A stretch of 64,000 nt of DNA from Burkholderia savannae (GCF_001524445.2 NZ_CP013417.1:124001-188000); one strand, 5' to 3'; positions 37,809 through 48,666 are shown, counted from the first letter of the stretch. The notes: a model not told the origin generated them from the sequence alone. Translations and numbers: made by a program.

Positions 37809-40800
37809 ATGATCGACCATCAGCAGTCGAAGAGCGCGCTTCCCGCCGCGCAAGGTCTGTACGACCCGCAAAACGAGCACGACGCCTGCGGCGTCGGCTT
37901 CGTCGCTCACATCAAGGGCAAGAAAAGCCACGAAATCATCGAGCAGGGTCTGAAGATCCTCGAGAATCTCGATCACCGCGGCGCGGTCGGCGCCGATCCG
38001 CTGATGGGCGACGGCGCGGGCATCCTGATCCAGATCCCGGACGCGTTCTACCGCGAGGAAATGGCGAAGCAGGACGTGACGCTGCCGCCCGCCGGCGAAT
38101 ATGGGGTTGGGATGATCTTCCTGCCGAAGGAGAGCGCGTCGCGGATCGCGTGCGAGCAGGAGCTCGAGCGCACCGTGAAGGCGGAAGGCCAGGTCGTGCT
38201 CGGCTGGCGCGACGTGCCGGTCGACCATGCGATGCCGATCTCGCCCGCGGTGAAGGCGAGCGAGCCCGTGATCCGCCAGATCTTCATCGGCCGCGGCAAG
38301 GACGTGATGGTGACGGACGCGCTCGAGCGCAAGCTCTACGTGATCCGCAAGACCGCAAGCCACCGGATTCAGGCGCTCAAGCTGAAGCACGGCAAGGAAT
38401 ACTTCGTGCCGTCGATGTCGGCGCGCACGGTCGTCTACAAGGGGCTGCTGCTCGCGGGCCAGGTCGGTGTCTACTATCGCGATCTGCAGGACGAGCGCGT
38501 CGTGTCGGCGCTCGCGCTCGTGCACCAGCGCTTCTCGACGAACACCTTCCCGGCGTGGGAGCTCGCGCACCCGTACCGGATGATCGCGCACAACGGCGAG
38601 ATCAACACGGTGAAGGGCAACGTCAACTGGCTGAACGCGCGCACCGGCGCGATCGCGTCGCACGTGCTCGGCGACGATCTGCCGAAGCTCTGGCCGCTCA
38701 TCTATCCCGGCCAGTCCGATACGGCCTCGTTCGACAACTGCCTCGAGCTGCTCGTGATGGCGGGCTATCCGCTCGTGCACGCGGTGATGATGATGATTCC
38801 GGAGGCGTGGGAGCAGCACACGCTGATGGACGACAACCGCCGCGCGTTCTACGAATACCACGCCGCGATGATGGAGCCGTGGGACGGCCCCGCCGCGATC
38901 GCGTTCACCGACGGCCGCCAGATCGGCGCGACGCTCGACCGCAACGGCCTGCGCCCGGCGCGCTACATCATCACCGACGACGATCTCGTGATCATGGCGT
39001 CGGAAGCGGGCGTGCTGCCGATCCCCGAATCGAGGATCGTCAAGAAGTGGCGCCTGCAGCCGGGCAAGATGTTCCTGATCGACATGGAGCACGGCCGGAT
39101 CATCGACGACAAGGAACTGAAGGACAACCTCGCGAACGCGAAGCCGTACAAGAGCTGGATCGACGCGGTGCGCATCAAGCTCGACGAGATCGAGCCGCAG
39201 GACGAGGACGTGGCCGCCGCGCGCCGCTCGTCGGCCGTGCTGCTCGACCGCCAGCAGGCGTTCGGCTACACGCAGGAGGACCTGAAGTTCCTGATGGCGC
39301 CGATGGCGCAGCAGGGCGAGGAAGCGGTCGGCTCGATGGGCAACGATTCGCCGTTGGCCGTCATGTCGAACAAGAACAAGACGCTCTACCACTACTTCAA
39401 GCAGCTGTTCGCGCAGGTCACGAACCCGCCGATCGATCCGATCCGCGAAAACATGGTGATGTCGCTCGTGTCGTTCATCGGCCCGAAGCCGAACCTGCTC
39501 GACACGAACAACATCAACCCGCCGATGCGCCTCGAAGTGTCGCAGCCCGTGCTCGACTTCAAGGACATCGCGAAGATCCGCTTGATCGATCGCTACACGG
39601 GCGGCAAGTTCAGCGCGTACGAGCTGAACATCTGCTATCCGGTCGCGTGGGGCAAGGAAGGCATCGAGGCGCGCCTCGCGTCGCTGTGCGCGGAAGCCGT
39701 CGACGCGGTGAAGTCGGGCTACAACATCCTGATCGTGTCCGATCGCAAGACGGATGCGGAGAACGTCGCGATTCCGGCGCTTCTCGCGACGTCGGCGATC
39801 CACACGCACCTCGTGCAGCAGGGCCTGCGCACGAGCACGGGCCTCGTCGTCGAGACGGGTTCCGCGCGCGAGACGCACCACTTCGCGCTGCTCGCCGGAT
39901 ACGGCGCGGAGGCCGTGCATCCGTACCTCGCGATGGAAACGCTCGCGAAGATGGCGCAAGGCCTGCCGGGCGACCTGTCGCCGGAGAAGGCGGTCTACAA
40001 CTTCACGAAGGCGGTCGGCAAGGGCCTGCAGAAGGTGATGTCGAAGATGGGCATCTCCACGTACATGTCGTACACCGGCGCGCAGATCTTCGAGGCGCTC
40101 GGCCTGTCGACCGAGCTCGTCGACAAGTACTTCAGGGGCACGGCGTCGAAGGTGGGCGGCATCGGCCTGTTCGACGTGGCCGACGAAGCGATCCGCCTGC
40201 ACCGCGACGCGTTCGGCGACAACCCGGTTCTCGCCGACATGCTCGACGCGGGCGGCGAATATGCGTTCCGCGTGCGCGGCGAGGATCACATGTGGACGCC
40301 CGATTCGATCGCGAAGCTGCAGCACGCGACGCGCGGCAACTCGTACCAGACGTACAAGGAATACGCACACCTGATCAACGATCAGACGAAGCGCCACATG
40401 ACGCTGCGCGGCCTGTTCGAGTTCAAGGTCGATCCGATGAAGGCGATTCCGATCGACGAGGTCGAGCCGGCCAAGGAGATCGTCAAGCGCTTCGCGACGG
40501 GCGCGATGTCGCTCGGCTCGATCAGCACGGAAGCGCACACGACGCTCGCGATCGCGATGAACCGGATCGGCGGCAAGTCGAACACCGGCGAAGGCGGCGA
40601 GGACGAGAACCGCTATCGCAACGAGCTGCGCGGCATTCCGATCAAGGTCGGCGACACGCTGAAATCGGTGATCGGCGACGAAATCGTCCGCGACATTCCG
40701 CTGAAGGAAGGCGATTCGCTGCGCTCGAAGATCAAGCAGGTCGCGTCGGGCCGCTTCGGCGTGACGGCCGAGTATCTCGCGTCGGCGGACCAGATCCAGA

Positions 40801-42512
40801 TCAAGATGGCGCAGGGCGCGAAGCCGGGCGAGGGCGGCCAGCTGCCGGGCCACAAGGTGTCCGAATACATCGGCAAGCTGCGCTATTCGGTGCCGGGCGT
40901 CGGCCTCATCTCGCCGCCGCCGCACCACGACATCTATTCGATCGAGGATCTCGCGCAACTGATCCACGACCTGAAGAACGTCAATCCGGTCGCGAGCATC
41001 TCGGTGAAGCTCGTGTCGGAAGTGGGCGTCGGCACGGTCGCGGCGGGCGTCGCGAAGGCGAAGGCCGATCACGTCGTGATCGCGGGCCACGACGGCGGCA
41101 CGGGCGCTTCGCCGCTGTCGTCGGTCAAGCACGCGGGCACGCCGTGGGAGCTCGGCCTCGCCGAGACGCAGCAGACGCTCGTGCTGAACCGCCTGCGCGG
41201 GCGCATCCGCGTGCAGGCCGACGGCCAGATGAAGACGGGCCGCGACATCGTGATCGGCGCGTTGCTCGGCGCGGACGAATTCGGCTTCGCGACGGCGCCG
41301 CTCGTCGTCGAAGGCTGCATCATGATGCGCAAGTGCCATCTGAACACGTGCCCGGTCGGCGTCGCGACGCAAGACCCGGTGCTGCGCGCGAAGTTCTCGG
41401 GCCAGCCCGAGCACGTCGTCAACTACTTCTTCTTCGTCGCCGAGGAAGCGCGCGAGATCATGGCGCAGCTCGGCATCGCGAAGTTCGACGATCTCGTCGG
41501 CCGCGCCGATCTGCTCGACATGCGCCGCGGCGTCGAGCACTGGAAGGCGAAGGGCCTCGACTTCTCGCGCGTGTTCTACCAGCCGGAAGGCTGCGAAGGC
41601 ATCGCGCGCCGCCACCTCGAATCGCAGGACCACGGCCTCGAGCGCGCGCTCGATCACACGCTGATCGAGAAGGCGAAGGCCGCGATCGACAAGGGCGAGC
41701 ACGTGTCGTTCATCCAGCCGGTGCGCAACGTGAACCGCACGGTCGGCGCGATGCTGTCCGGCGCGATCGCGAAGAAGCACGGCCACGACGGCCTCGCCGA
41801 CGACGCGGTCCACATCCAGCTGAAGGGCACGGCGGGCCAGAGCTTCGGCGCGTTCCTCGCGAAGGGCGTGACGCTCGACCTCGTCGGCGACGGCAACGAC
41901 TACGTCGGCAAGGGGCTGTCGGGCGGCCGGATCATCATCCGTCCGACCAACGACTTCCGCGGCAAGTCCGAGGAAAACATCATCTGCGGCAACACGGTGA
42001 TGTACGGCGCGCTCGAGGGCGAGGCGTTCTTCCGCGGCGTCGCGGGCGAGCGCTTCTGCGTGCGCAACTCGGGGGCGACGGCCGTCGTCGAGGGCACGGG
42101 CGACCACGGCTGCGAATACATGACGGGCGGCACGGTCGTCGTGCTCGGCGAGACGGGCCGCAACTTCGCGGCCGGCATGTCGGGCGGCGTCGCGTACGTG
42201 TACGACCCGGACGGCACGTTCGCCGCGAAGTGCAACAAGTCGATGGTCGCGCTCGATCCGGTGCTGCAGCAGGCCGAGCAGGAGCGCACGATCGATCCCG
42301 CGCTCTGGCATGCGGGCGCGACGGACGAAGCGCTGCTCAAGGGGCTCGTCGAGCGCCACTTTCAGTTCACCGGCTCGCCGCGCGCGAAGTCGCTGCTCGA
42401 AAACTGGGATGCGGCGCGCCGCCAGTTCGTGAAGGTGTTCCCGCACGAATACAAGCGCGCGCTCGGCGAAATCGGCGCGAAAAAGAAAGCGGGCGAGGTG
42501 CTCGCCGCCTGA
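37809..42512 (+). CDS. gltB: Glutamate synthase (NADPH) large subunit
   Basis: Makes glutamate from glutamine and 2-oxoglutarate. Protein of 1567 residues. A 26-residue propeptide precedes Cys27 ([10 protein letters not shown]), the N-terminal nucleophile of the glutaminase domain. Central and FMN-binding synthase domains follow, with [20 protein letters not shown] and [13 protein letters not shown]. The 3Fe-4S cysteines are Cys1170, Cys1176 and Cys1181 ([12 protein letters not shown]), and the C-terminal GXGXG beta-helix domain ends the protein. It forms the holoenzyme with GltD downstream. Confidence 0.98.
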   Translation: MIDHQQSKSALPAAQGLYDPQNEHDACGVGFVAHIKGKKSHEIIEQGLKILENLDHRGAVGADPLMGDGAGILIQIPDAFYREEMAKQDVTLPPAGEYGVGMIFLPKESASRIACEQELERTVKAEGQVVLGWRDVPVDHAMPISPAVKASEPVIRQIFIGRGKDVMVTDALERKLYVIRKTASHRIQALKLKHGKEYFVPSMSARTVVYKGLLLAGQVGVYYRDLQDERVVSALALVHQRFSTNTFPAWELAHPYRMIAHNGEINTVKGNVNWLNARTGAIASHVLGDDLPKLWPLIYPGQSDTASFDNCLELLVMAGYPLVHAVMMMIPEAWEQHTLMDDNRRAFYEYHAAMMEPWDGPAAIAFTDGRQIGATLDRNGLRPARYIITDDDLVIMASEAGVLPIPESRIVKKWRLQPGKMFLIDMEHGRIIDDKELKDNLANAKPYKSWIDAVRIKLDEIEPQDEDVAAARRSSAVLLDRQQAFGYTQEDLKFLMAPMAQQGEEAVGSMGNDSPLAVMSNKNKTLYHYFKQLFAQVTNPPIDPIRENMVMSLVSFIGPKPNLLDTNNINPPMRLEVSQPVLDFKDIAKIRLIDRYTGGKFSAYELNICYPVAWGKEGIEARLASLCAEAVDAVKSGYNILIVSDRKTDAENVAIPALLATSAIHTHLVQQGLRTSTGLVVETGSARETHHFALLAGYGAEAVHPYLAMETLAKMAQGLPGDLSPEKAVYNFTKAVGKGLQKVMSKMGISTYMSYTGAQIFEALGLSTELVDKYFRGTASKVGGIGLFDVADEAIRLHRDAFGDNPVLADMLDAGGEYAFRVRGEDHMWTPDSIAKLQHATRGNSYQTYKEYAHLINDQTKRHMTLRGLFEFKVDPMKAIPIDEVEPAKEIVKRFATGAMSLGSISTEAHTTLAIAMNRIGGKSNTGEGGEDENRYRNELRGIPIKVGDTLKSVIGDEIVRDIPLKEGDSLRSKIKQVASGRFGVTAEYLASADQIQIKMAQGAKPGEGGQLPGHKVSEYIGKLRYSVPGVGLISPPPHHDIYSIEDLAQLIHDLKNVNPVASISVKLVSEVGVGTVAAGVAKAKADHVVIAGHDGGTGASPLSSVKHAGTPWELGLAETQQTLVLNRLRGRIRVQADGQMKTGRDIVIGALLGADEFGFATAPLVVEGCIMMRKCHLNTCPVGVATQDPVLRAKFSGQPEHVVNYFFFVAEEAREIMAQLGIAKFDDLVGRADLLDMRRGVEHWKAKGLDFSRVFYQPEGCEGIARRHLESQDHGLERALDHTLIEKAKAAIDKGEHVSFIQPVRNVNRTVGAMLSGAIAKKHGHDGLADDAVHIQLKGTAGQSFGAFLAKGVTLDLVGDGNDYVGKGLSGGRIIIRPTNDFRGKSEENIICGNTVMYGALEGEAFFRGVAGERFCVRNSGATAVVEGTGDHGCEYMTGGTVVVLGETGRNFAAGMSGGVAYVYDPDGTFAAKCNKSMVALDPVLQQAEQERTIDPALWHAGATDEALLKGLVERHFQFTGSPRAKSLLENWDAARRQFVKVFPHEYKRALGEIGAKKKAGEVLAA

Positions 42513-42540
42513 CGCAAAGCAGCTCGACGACATAGCGAAC

Positions 42541-42563
42541 GCGCCCGTCCGATGGGCGGGCGC
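42541..42563 (+). repeat. Hairpin between gltB and gltD
   Basis: Arms GCGCCCG (42541-42547) and CGGGCGC (42557-42563) in the 93-base gap, without a T run. It may stabilise gltB mRNA or reduce readthrough into gltD. Function unknown. Confidence 0.45.
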
Positions 42564-42605
42564 GGGTCCCCCTTACTCGATTCAACAGATTCAGAAGAGA
42601 ACCTC

Positions 42606-44072
42606 ATGGGCAAGATCACCGGTTTTCTGGAGTACGAGCGCCGTCACGAGGCGTACGAAGCGCCGCTCACGCGCGTGAAGCACTACAAGGAATTCGTCGC
42701 GGCGCTGACCGACGAGGACGCGAAGATCCAGGGCGCGCGCTGCATGGACTGCGGCATCCCGTTTTGCAACAACGGCTGCCCCGTCAACAACGTCATTCCG
42801 GACTTCAACGATCTCGTGTACCGCCAGGACTGGCGGCAGGCGATCGACGTGCTGCACTCGACCAACAACTTCCCCGAGTTCACGGGCCGCATCTGCCCGG
42901 CGCCGTGCGAAGCGGCGTGCACGCTCGGGATCAACGACGACGCCGTCGGCATCAAGTCGATCGAGCACGCGATCATCGACAAGGCGTGGGCGCAAGGCTG
43001 GGTCGAGCCGCAGCCGGCCGCGCACAAGACGGGCAAGAAGGTCGCGGTCGTCGGCTCCGGCCCCGCGGGCCTCGCCGCCGCGCAGCAGCTCGCGCGCGCG
43101 GGCCACGACGTGACGGTGTTCGAGAAGAACGACCGGATCGGCGGCCTGTTGCGCTACGGGATTCCCGACTTCAAGCTCGAGAAGTGGCTGATCGACCGCC
43201 GGATGCGCCAGATGGAAGCGGAAGGCGTGACGTTCCGCACGAGCGTGTTCATCGGCCGCGATCCGCTGCCCGAGTCGATCGGCAACATGGCGAAGGAGAC
43301 GATTTCGCCGCAGACGCTGAAGGACGAATTCGACGCGGTCGTGATCGCGGGCGGCTCGGAGACGCCGCGCGATCTGCCGGTGCCGGGCCGCGAGCTCGCC
43401 GGCATTCATTACGCGATGGAGTTCCTGCCGCAGCAGAACCGCGTGAACGCGGGCGACAAGGTGGCCGATCAACTGCTCGCGAAGGGCAAGCATGTCGTCG
43501 TGATCGGCGGCGGCGACACGGGCTCGGACTGCGTCGGCACGTCCAACCGCCACGGCGCGAAGCAGGTCACGCAGTTCGAGTTGCTGCCGCAGCCGCCCGA
43601 AGCGGAGGACAAGCCGCTCGTGTGGCCGTACTGGCCGATCAAGCTGCGCACGTCGTCGTCGCACGAGGAAGGCTGCGAGCGCGACTGGGCGGTCGCGACG
43701 AAGCGCTTCGAAGGCAGGAACGGCAAGGTCGAGAAGCTGATCGCGGTGCGCGTCGCGTGGGTCGACGGCAAGATGCAGGAGGTGCCGAATTCCGAGTTCG
43801 AGATCAAGGCCGATCTCGTGCTGCTCGCGATGGGCTTCACGCAGCCGGTTGCGCCCGTGCTCGAGGCGTTCGGCGTTGCGAAGGACGCACGCGGCAACGC
43901 GCGCGCGGGCACCGAAGGCGACCGCGCGTACTACACGTCGGTCGACAAGGTGTTCGCCGCGGGCGACATGCGCCGCGGCCAGTCGCTCGTCGTCTGGGCG
44001 ATCCGCGAAGGCCGCCAGTGCGCGCGCTCGGTCGACGCGTACCTGATGGGCAGCTCGGAACTGCCGCGCTGA
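42606..44072 (+). CDS. gltD: Glutamate synthase (NADPH) small subunit
   Basis: FAD and Fe-S flavoprotein of 488 residues that passes NADPH electrons to GltB. The start [17 protein letters not shown] is preceded by an AGAGAA site. N-terminal cysteines of two 4Fe-4S clusters are in [17 protein letters not shown] and CPAPCEAAC. The FAD-binding [26 protein letters not shown] and the NADPH-binding [11 protein letters not shown] motifs are present. It is co-transcribed with gltB and followed by a strong terminator. Confidence 0.97.
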   Translation: MGKITGFLEYERRHEAYEAPLTRVKHYKEFVAALTDEDAKIQGARCMDCGIPFCNNGCPVNNVIPDFNDLVYRQDWRQAIDVLHSTNNFPEFTGRICPAPCEAACTLGINDDAVGIKSIEHAIIDKAWAQGWVEPQPAAHKTGKKVAVVGSGPAGLAAAQQLARAGHDVTVFEKNDRIGGLLRYGIPDFKLEKWLIDRRMRQMEAEGVTFRTSVFIGRDPLPESIGNMAKETISPQTLKDEFDAVVIAGGSETPRDLPVPGRELAGIHYAMEFLPQQNRVNAGDKVADQLLAKGKHVVVIGGGDTGSDCVGTSNRHGAKQVTQFELLPQPPEAEDKPLVWPYWPIKLRTSSSHEEGCERDWAVATKRFEGRNGKVEKLIAVRVAWVDGKMQEVPNSEFEIKADLVLLAMGFTQPVAPVLEAFGVAKDARGNARAGTEGDRAYYTSVDKVFAAGDMRRGQSLVVWAIREGRQCARSVDAYLMGSSELPR

Positions 44073-44110
44073 ACGCGCCGGCGTTCGCCGCAGCGCCGCT
44101 TCGACGAACA

Positions 44111-44139
44111 GGGCGTCCGCATGGACGCCCGTTTTTTTT
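44111..44139 (+). terminator. Terminator after gltD
   Basis: Perfect stem GGGCGTCC (44111-44118) and GGACGCCC (44123-44130) with a GCAT loop, followed by G and eight T. It ends the gltBD operon. Confidence 0.9.
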
Positions 44140-44352
44140 GCGCGATCGCTTCGCCGTGCGCGCTTTGCAGGCATCGCGCGGCTCGCGGCGGCGGAGCCGG
44201 CGGCGCGCGCCGCACCCGGCGCGCGGCCTTTCATCTTCCTCTACAAAAATTTCATTTTGTAAGAGTCGGCGAAACCTGTCATATCATGTCGGCCCTCGGC
44301 CGGCTAAGACCGGAATCAAGACAAAATCCGACCCCAAATCAGGAGATGATGG

Positions 44353-45867
44353 ATGGAAGGCTTCGTGCATGCGTTGATCGACGGCATCAACGGCATTCTC
44401 TGGAACTACGTGCTGATTGCGCTGCTGCTGGGCGCGGGCGTGTGGTTCACGCTGCGCTTCAGGATGATCCAACTGCGCGCGCTGTTTCTCAGCATGCGCC
44501 TCGTCGGCAGCAAGGGCGAGCCGGGCAGTATCTCGTCGTTCCAGGCGTTCGCGACCGGGCTCGCGAGCCGCGTCGGCACGGGCAACATCGCGGGCGTCGC
44601 GGTCGCGATGACGGTAGGCGGCCCGGGCGCGATCTTCTGGATGTGGGTGACGGCGCTCGTCGGGATGTCGTCGGCGTTCGTCGAGGCGACGCTCGCGCAA
44701 ATCTTCAAGGTGTCGCATCATGACGGCACGTATCGCGGCGGCCCCGCGTACTACATCCAGATCGGGCTGCGCTCGCGCGGCTTCGGCGTGCTGTTCTCGC
44801 TGTCGCTGATTCTCGCGTTCGGCTTCGTGTTCAACGCGGTGCAGGCGAATGCGATCGCCGAGGCGTTCAACACGTCGTTCGGCGTGAGCCGCGCCGCGGT
44901 CGGGCTCGGGCTCGTCGTGCTGACGGCGCCGATCATCTTCGGCGGCATTCGCCGGATCGCGCATGTCGCGCAGGTGATCGTGCCCGTGATGGCGATCGGC
45001 TATCTCGCGCTTGCCGTCTATGCGGTCGCGACGCACGTCGCGCTCGTGCCGGACATGATCGTGCTCATCGTGAAGAGCGCGTTTGGCTTCGAGCAGGCGG
45101 CGGGCGGCTTCGCCGGCTACGCGGTGAGCCAGGCGGTGTCGATCGGCGTGAAGCGGGGCCTCTTCTCGAACGAGGCCGGGATGGGCAGCGCGCCGAACGC
45201 GGCCGCGACCGCCAGCACGCGGCATCCGGTCACGCAGGGCCTGATTCAGATGCTCGGCGTGTTCGTCGACACGATCGTGATCTGCAGCGCGACCGCGTTC
45301 GTGATCCTGTTGTCGGGGCAGTACGAGGCGGGCACGTCGATGGAAGGCGCGGCGCTCACGCAGCGCGCGATCTCGAGCCACGTCGGCGATTGGGGAGGCA
45401 TCTATATGGCGGTGGCGATCTTCTTCCTCGCGTTTTCTTCGGTGATCGGCAACTACGCGTATGCGGAAGGCAACGTCGAATTCGTCACGAGCCGGCGCGG
45501 CGCGCTGCTGGTGTTCCGCCTCGCGGTGCTCGGGATGGTGATGTTCGGCAGCGTCGGCCAACTGCCGCTCGTGTGGGCGATGGCCGATACCAGCATGGGC
45601 CTGATGGCGCTCATCAACCTGCTCGCGATCCTCATGCTCGGCAAGTACGCGCTCGCCGCGTGGCGCGATTACCAGCGCCAGCGCGCGGCGGGCGTGACCG
45701 ATCCGGTGTTCACGCGCAGGACGATTCCCGAGCTCGCGAAGGTGCTCCCGGACGACGTGTGGGGCGAGCACGGGCCGCTGCCGCAGGGCGACAAGCTCGC
45801 GGCGGGACGCGGCGCGGGCGCGGCCGGGGCAACGGGGGTCGCGGAGCCGTTCGGCTCCGCACGGTAA
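44353..45867 (+). CDS. Alanine/glycine:cation symporter (AGCS family)
   Basis: Sodium-coupled amino-acid importer of 504 residues with about eleven membrane segments. Family motifs are TGLASRVGTGNIAGVAVAM near residues 68-86, GGPGAIFWMWVTALVG, and GLFSNEAGMGSAPNAAATA, which form the substrate and Na+ sites in AGCS proteins. The ATG at 44353 follows AGGAGA with good spacing; two other ATGs lie within 7 bases. The substrate is probably alanine or glycine; glutamine is also possible in this family. An 8-bp hairpin (45841-45860) covers its last codons. The 280-base upstream gap has the gltD terminator and no clear promoter. Confidence 0.93.
   Translation: MEGFVHALIDGINGILWNYVLIALLLGAGVWFTLRFRMIQLRALFLSMRLVGSKGEPGSISSFQAFATGLASRVGTGNIAGVAVAMTVGGPGAIFWMWVTALVGMSSAFVEATLAQIFKVSHHDGTYRGGPAYYIQIGLRSRGFGVLFSLSLILAFGFVFNAVQANAIAEAFNTSFGVSRAAVGLGLVVLTAPIIFGGIRRIAHVAQVIVPVMAIGYLALAVYAVATHVALVPDMIVLIVKSAFGFEQAAGGFAGYAVSQAVSIGVKRGLFSNEAGMGSAPNAAATASTRHPVTQGLIQMLGVFVDTIVICSATAFVILLSGQYEAGTSMEGAALTQRAISSHVGDWGGIYMAVAIFFLAFSSVIGNYAYAEGNVEFVTSRRGALLVFRLAVLGMVMFGSVGQLPLVWAMADTSMGLMALINLLAILMLGKYALAAWRDYQRQRAAGVTDPVFTRRTIPELAKVLPDDVWGEHGPLPQGDKLAAGRGAGAAGATGVAEPFGSAR
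45841..45860 (+). repeat. Hairpin overlapping the 3' end of the AGCS symporter gene
   Basis: Perfect stem GCGGAGCC and GGCTCCGC with a GTTC loop, ending 4 bases before the stop codon and 9 bases before the thpR ATG. It could hinder or couple initiation of thpR, since no other ribosome binding site is visible. Confidence 0.5.
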
Positions 45868-45869
45868 AG

Positions 45870-46424
45870 ATGGCGGGCGACCGGCTGCGCTGCTTCGTCG
45901 CGCTGACGCTCGATCCGGCGTCGCGCGACGCGCTCGCGGCGTTCCCTGTCGCCGCCGGCGCGCGGCGCACGCCGCGCGATCAGCTGCACGTGACGATCGC
46001 GTTCCTCGGCGCGATCGAGCGGACGAAGAGCGAGCGGCTCGGCGCGCGCCTCGCCGGGCTCGCGGCCGTCGACGCGGTGCCGCCCGTCGGCGTCGAGCGC
46101 GTCGTCTGCTGGCCGAGCACCGCGCATGCGCGGCTCGTCGTCGCGGAGCTCGCGCCGCAGTCCCGGTTGCTCGCGCTCGGCGAGCGCGTGGCCGGCGCGC
46201 TCGCCGAGCTCGGCTTGCCGCCCGACAGCCGCGCGTTCAAGCCGCACGTGACGATCGCGCGATTCCCGCGCGACGCGCATCGCGTGGCGCCCGACGGCGC
46301 GAACGATGGTGCGAGCCGCATGCCGCTCGCGTTGCGGTTCGAAACGCTCACGCTCTACGAGAGCGTCCTCACGCGCGCGGGCGCCGAGCATCGGGTGCTC
46401 GCGGCGGCGGCGCTGCCGGAGTGA
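45870..46424 (+). CDS. thpR: RNA 2',3'-cyclic phosphodiesterase (2H phosphoesterase)
   Basis: Protein of 184 residues of the ThpR/LigT family. The two catalytic HxT motifs are HVTIAFLG (residues about 34-41) and HVTIARFP (about 124-131), spaced as in 2H phosphoesterases. The N terminus MAGDRLRCFVALTL is typical. It hydrolyses 2',3'-cyclic phosphates in vitro; the physiological target is uncertain. It starts 2 bases after the symporter stop, so translation is likely coupled. Confidence 0.92.
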   Translation: MAGDRLRCFVALTLDPASRDALAAFPVAAGARRTPRDQLHVTIAFLGAIERTKSERLGARLAGLAAVDAVPPVGVERVVCWPSTAHARLVVAELAPQSRLLALGERVAGALAELGLPPDSRAFKPHVTIARFPRDAHRVAPDGANDGASRMPLALRFETLTLYESVLTRAGAEHRVLAAAALPE

Positions 46425-46438
46425 CGGCGGCGCGTCTA

Positions 46439-46470
46439 CGCAGCTACGCAGGCGGGCTTGCGTAGCTGCG
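46439..46470. repeat. Perfect 12-bp inverted repeat after thpR
   Basis: CGCAGCTACGCA (46439-46450) and TGCGTAGCTGCG (46459-46470) with an 8-base loop, 14 bases after the thpR stop. No T run follows. It could be a Rho-dependent stop, a mobile-element scar or a protein site. Confidence 0.75.
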
Positions 46471-46585
46471 CGGGCTTAGCATGCTGTCCGACGGCGGCTC
46501 GGCCATCGTCCTTGCATCGTTCGACGTCATGCTTCGACTCGGCCGGGGAACAGGTCCTAGCCGAATGCGTTTGCGTTAGGCGCTT

Positions 46586-46615
46586 GCCAACGCCAACGCC
46601 AACGCCAACGCCAAC
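46586..46615. repeat. 6-bp tandem repeat (GCCAAC)5
   Basis: Five perfect consecutive copies of GCCAAC in non-coding DNA between thpR and the SDR remnant, a small microsatellite that probably varies by slippage. Confidence 0.95.
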
Positions 46616-46653
46616 GCGGCCGTTCGAACCGTTTCGTTAATCCGCCGGCACGT

Positions 46654-46903
46654 TCAGCCGAGCGTCAACCCGCCGTCGATGTGAATCACCTGCCCGGTGA
46701 TGTGGCGCGCTTCATCGGAGAGTAGAAACGCGATCAGCGCCGCGACGTCGTCCGGCTCGGCGATGCGGCCAAGCGGCGTCGCCTGCGCCGCGCGCGTGCA
46801 GCATCATCGCGACGCCGGGCGCGGCGAGCCTGGCTGCGAGCGCCGCGCCGATCCCCGAGCCCGCGCCCGTGATCAGCACGACGCGCTCGCGCGCGCCGCT
46901 CAC
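46654..46903 (-). pseudogene. Short-chain dehydrogenase/reductase remnant (internal deletion and frameshift)
   Basis: Read leftward, a GTG at 46903 opens VSGARERVVLITGAGSGIGAALAARL, the Rossmann TGxxxGIG motif of an SDR. After about 45 codons the frame ceases to match. In another frame the canonical SDR C terminus [20 protein letters not shown] then [16 protein letters not shown] ends at a TGA (46656-46654). A normal SDR has about 250 residues; here about 150 central residues including the YxxxK catalytic site are missing. The start overlaps the stop of the upstream ABC transporter gene. Confidence 0.82.
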
Positions 46904-48666
46904 GCGGCGACTCTCGCTTCGTCGCGGCGCACGTCGAGCGTCTGCTCGTGGAACGACGCAACCGATTCGCGGTGCGCGATGCTGACGATCGCCGCCTTCG
47001 GCAGCCGCTCGTCGAAGAGCCGGTAGAGGCGCGCTTCGTTGTCGGCGTCGAGCGCGCTCGTCGCCTCGTCGAGGAACAGGTAATCGGGCTTGTGCAGCAG
47101 CACGCGCGCGCCCGCGAGGCGTTGCTGCTCGCCGGGCGACAGGATGCGCGTCCAGTGGCCCGTCTCGGCGAGCCGCTCGACGTAGTCGCCGAGGCCGCAC
47201 GCGCGCAGCGCGTCGCGGCACGCGTCGTCGCTGAACGTGTCGACGGCCGACGGATACGCGAGCGCCGCCTTCAGCGTGCCGATCGGCAAATAGCTCTGCT
47301 GCGGAACGAACATCATCCGCGCGTCGACGGGCGCGTCGATCGCGCCGTCGCCGAACGGCCAGAGCCCCGCGAGCGCGCGCATCAGCGTGCTCTTGCCGGA
47401 GCCGGACGGCCCGCGCACGAGCCAGCGCGAGCCGGGCTCGATCGCGACGTCGCCGATCGACGCGAGCGCGGCGCCGTTCGGCAGCGCGAGCTTCAGGCCC
47501 GACGTCGTGATCTGCGGCGCGTCGACGTAGTGCAGGTTGATGCCGCCGCGCTCGGTCGCGGGCGACATCGCTTCCTTCAGATGCGACGCGCCCATCACGC
47601 GCTTGAATTCGCGCAGACGGTTGACGGTCGCGCGCCACTCGGCGAGCGTGCCGTAACTGTTGATGAACCACGAGAACGAGTCGCTGACGGTGCTGAACGC
47701 GCGGCTGATCTGGATCAGCACGCCGAACGTGAACGCGCCCGCGAAGTAGCGGGGCGCGGCGACCGCGATCGGAAAGAGGCTCGCGAGCTGCGCATAGAAG
47801 TTCAGCACGAACGTGAGGCGCTTCGTGTAGCGCATCACGCGCCACCAGTTTTCGCGGATTCGCTGAAACAGGTTCTGCTCGTGCGCGGTTTCGACGGGCT
47901 CGCCGTTGTAGAACGCGATCTGCTCGGCGTTCTCGCGGATGCGGATCAGGCTGAAGCGGAAGTCCGCCTCGACGCGCTGCTGCTGGTAGTTGATCGACAC
48001 GAGCGGATGGCCGAAGCGGTGCATCACGTAGGAGCCCGCGATCGCGTAGATCATCGCGACCCACACCATGTAGCCGGGAATCGTGATCGCGTGGCCGCCG
48101 AGCGAGATCGTCGCCGCGCCGGCGATCGACCAGAGGATCGTCGCGAACGAGACCAGCGTGACGACCGTCGACAGCAGATCGAGCGATAGCGACAGCGTCG
48201 TCGACGCGAGCGATTGCAGGTCGTCCGCGATCCGCTGATCGGGGTTGTCGGCGAGCCGGTCGCGCTCGATCCGGTAGAAGTTGCGCTCGCCGAGCCATTC
48301 GTGCAGGAAGCGCGTCGTCAGCCACTGGCGCCAGCGGAAGCCGAGCATCTGGCGCAGATAGAGGCCGTACACCGCGAGGATGATGAACGCGAACGCGAGC
48401 ACGGCGAACGTGATCAGCAGGCTCGGGAAGTCGCGCACGTCCTTCGATTGCAGCGCGTTGTAGAACGATGCGCTCCACGAGTTGATCCGCACGTTGATCC
48501 ACACGAGCGTCAGGTTGATCGCGACGATCGTGACGAGCAGGCCCCACGCGACTTTCCACTCCTCGGAAACCCAATAGGGCTTGATGAGGCTCCACGTGGA
48601 TACGGGAGGCGGGGATTGCGTCGGGCCGTCCGGGACGGGGGCGAGGACTTGCATCGATTGAGTCAT
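46900..48666 (-). CDS. SbmA/YddA-type ABC transporter, fused permease and ATPase
   Basis: Protein of 588 residues. The start MTQSMQVLAPVPDG follows an AGGA site; an upstream ATG at 48705 is less likely. The N-terminal half has about six membrane segments of the ABC_membrane_2 (SbmA/BacA-like) type, with WINVRINSWSASFYNALQSKD, FLHEWLGERNFYRIE and DNPDQRIADDLQ. The C-terminal ATPase has Walker A GPSGSGKST, the variant signature LSPGEQQRLAGAR, and Walker B LFLDEATSALD. Relatives include peroxisomal ABCD proteins, YddA and a mycobacterial B12/peptide importer. The substrate is unknown. Confidence 0.9.
   Translation of the reverse strand: MTQSMQVLAPVPDGPTQSPPPVSTWSLIKPYWVSEEWKVAWGLLVTIVAINLTLVWINVRINSWSASFYNALQSKDVRDFPSLLITFAVLAFAFIILAVYGLYLRQMLGFRWRQWLTTRFLHEWLGERNFYRIERDRLADNPDQRIADDLQSLASTTLSLSLDLLSTVVTLVSFATILWSIAGAATISLGGHAITIPGYMVWVAMIYAIAGSYVMHRFGHPLVSINYQQQRVEADFRFSLIRIRENAEQIAFYNGEPVETAHEQNLFQRIRENWWRVMRYTKRLTFVLNFYAQLASLFPIAVAAPRYFAGAFTFGVLIQISRAFSTVSDSFSWFINSYGTLAEWRATVNRLREFKRVMGASHLKEAMSPATERGGINLHYVDAPQITTSGLKLALPNGAALASIGDVAIEPGSRWLVRGPSGSGKSTLMRALAGLWPFGDGAIDAPVDARMMFVPQQSYLPIGTLKAALAYPSAVDTFSDDACRDALRACGLGDYVERLAETGHWTRILSPGEQQRLAGARVLLHKPDYLFLDEATSALDADNEARLYRLFDERLPKAAIVSIAHRESVASFHEQTLDVRRDEARVAA

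Noticed and set aside
37773..42533. A 1586-codon open frame on the minus strand across gltB, and a 1461-codon frame in another plus frame.
   Set aside because: They are by-products of high-GC third-position bias in a real long gene; composition is extremely Arg/Ala/His-rich with no family resemblance, whereas gltB has full domain structure and catalytic residues.
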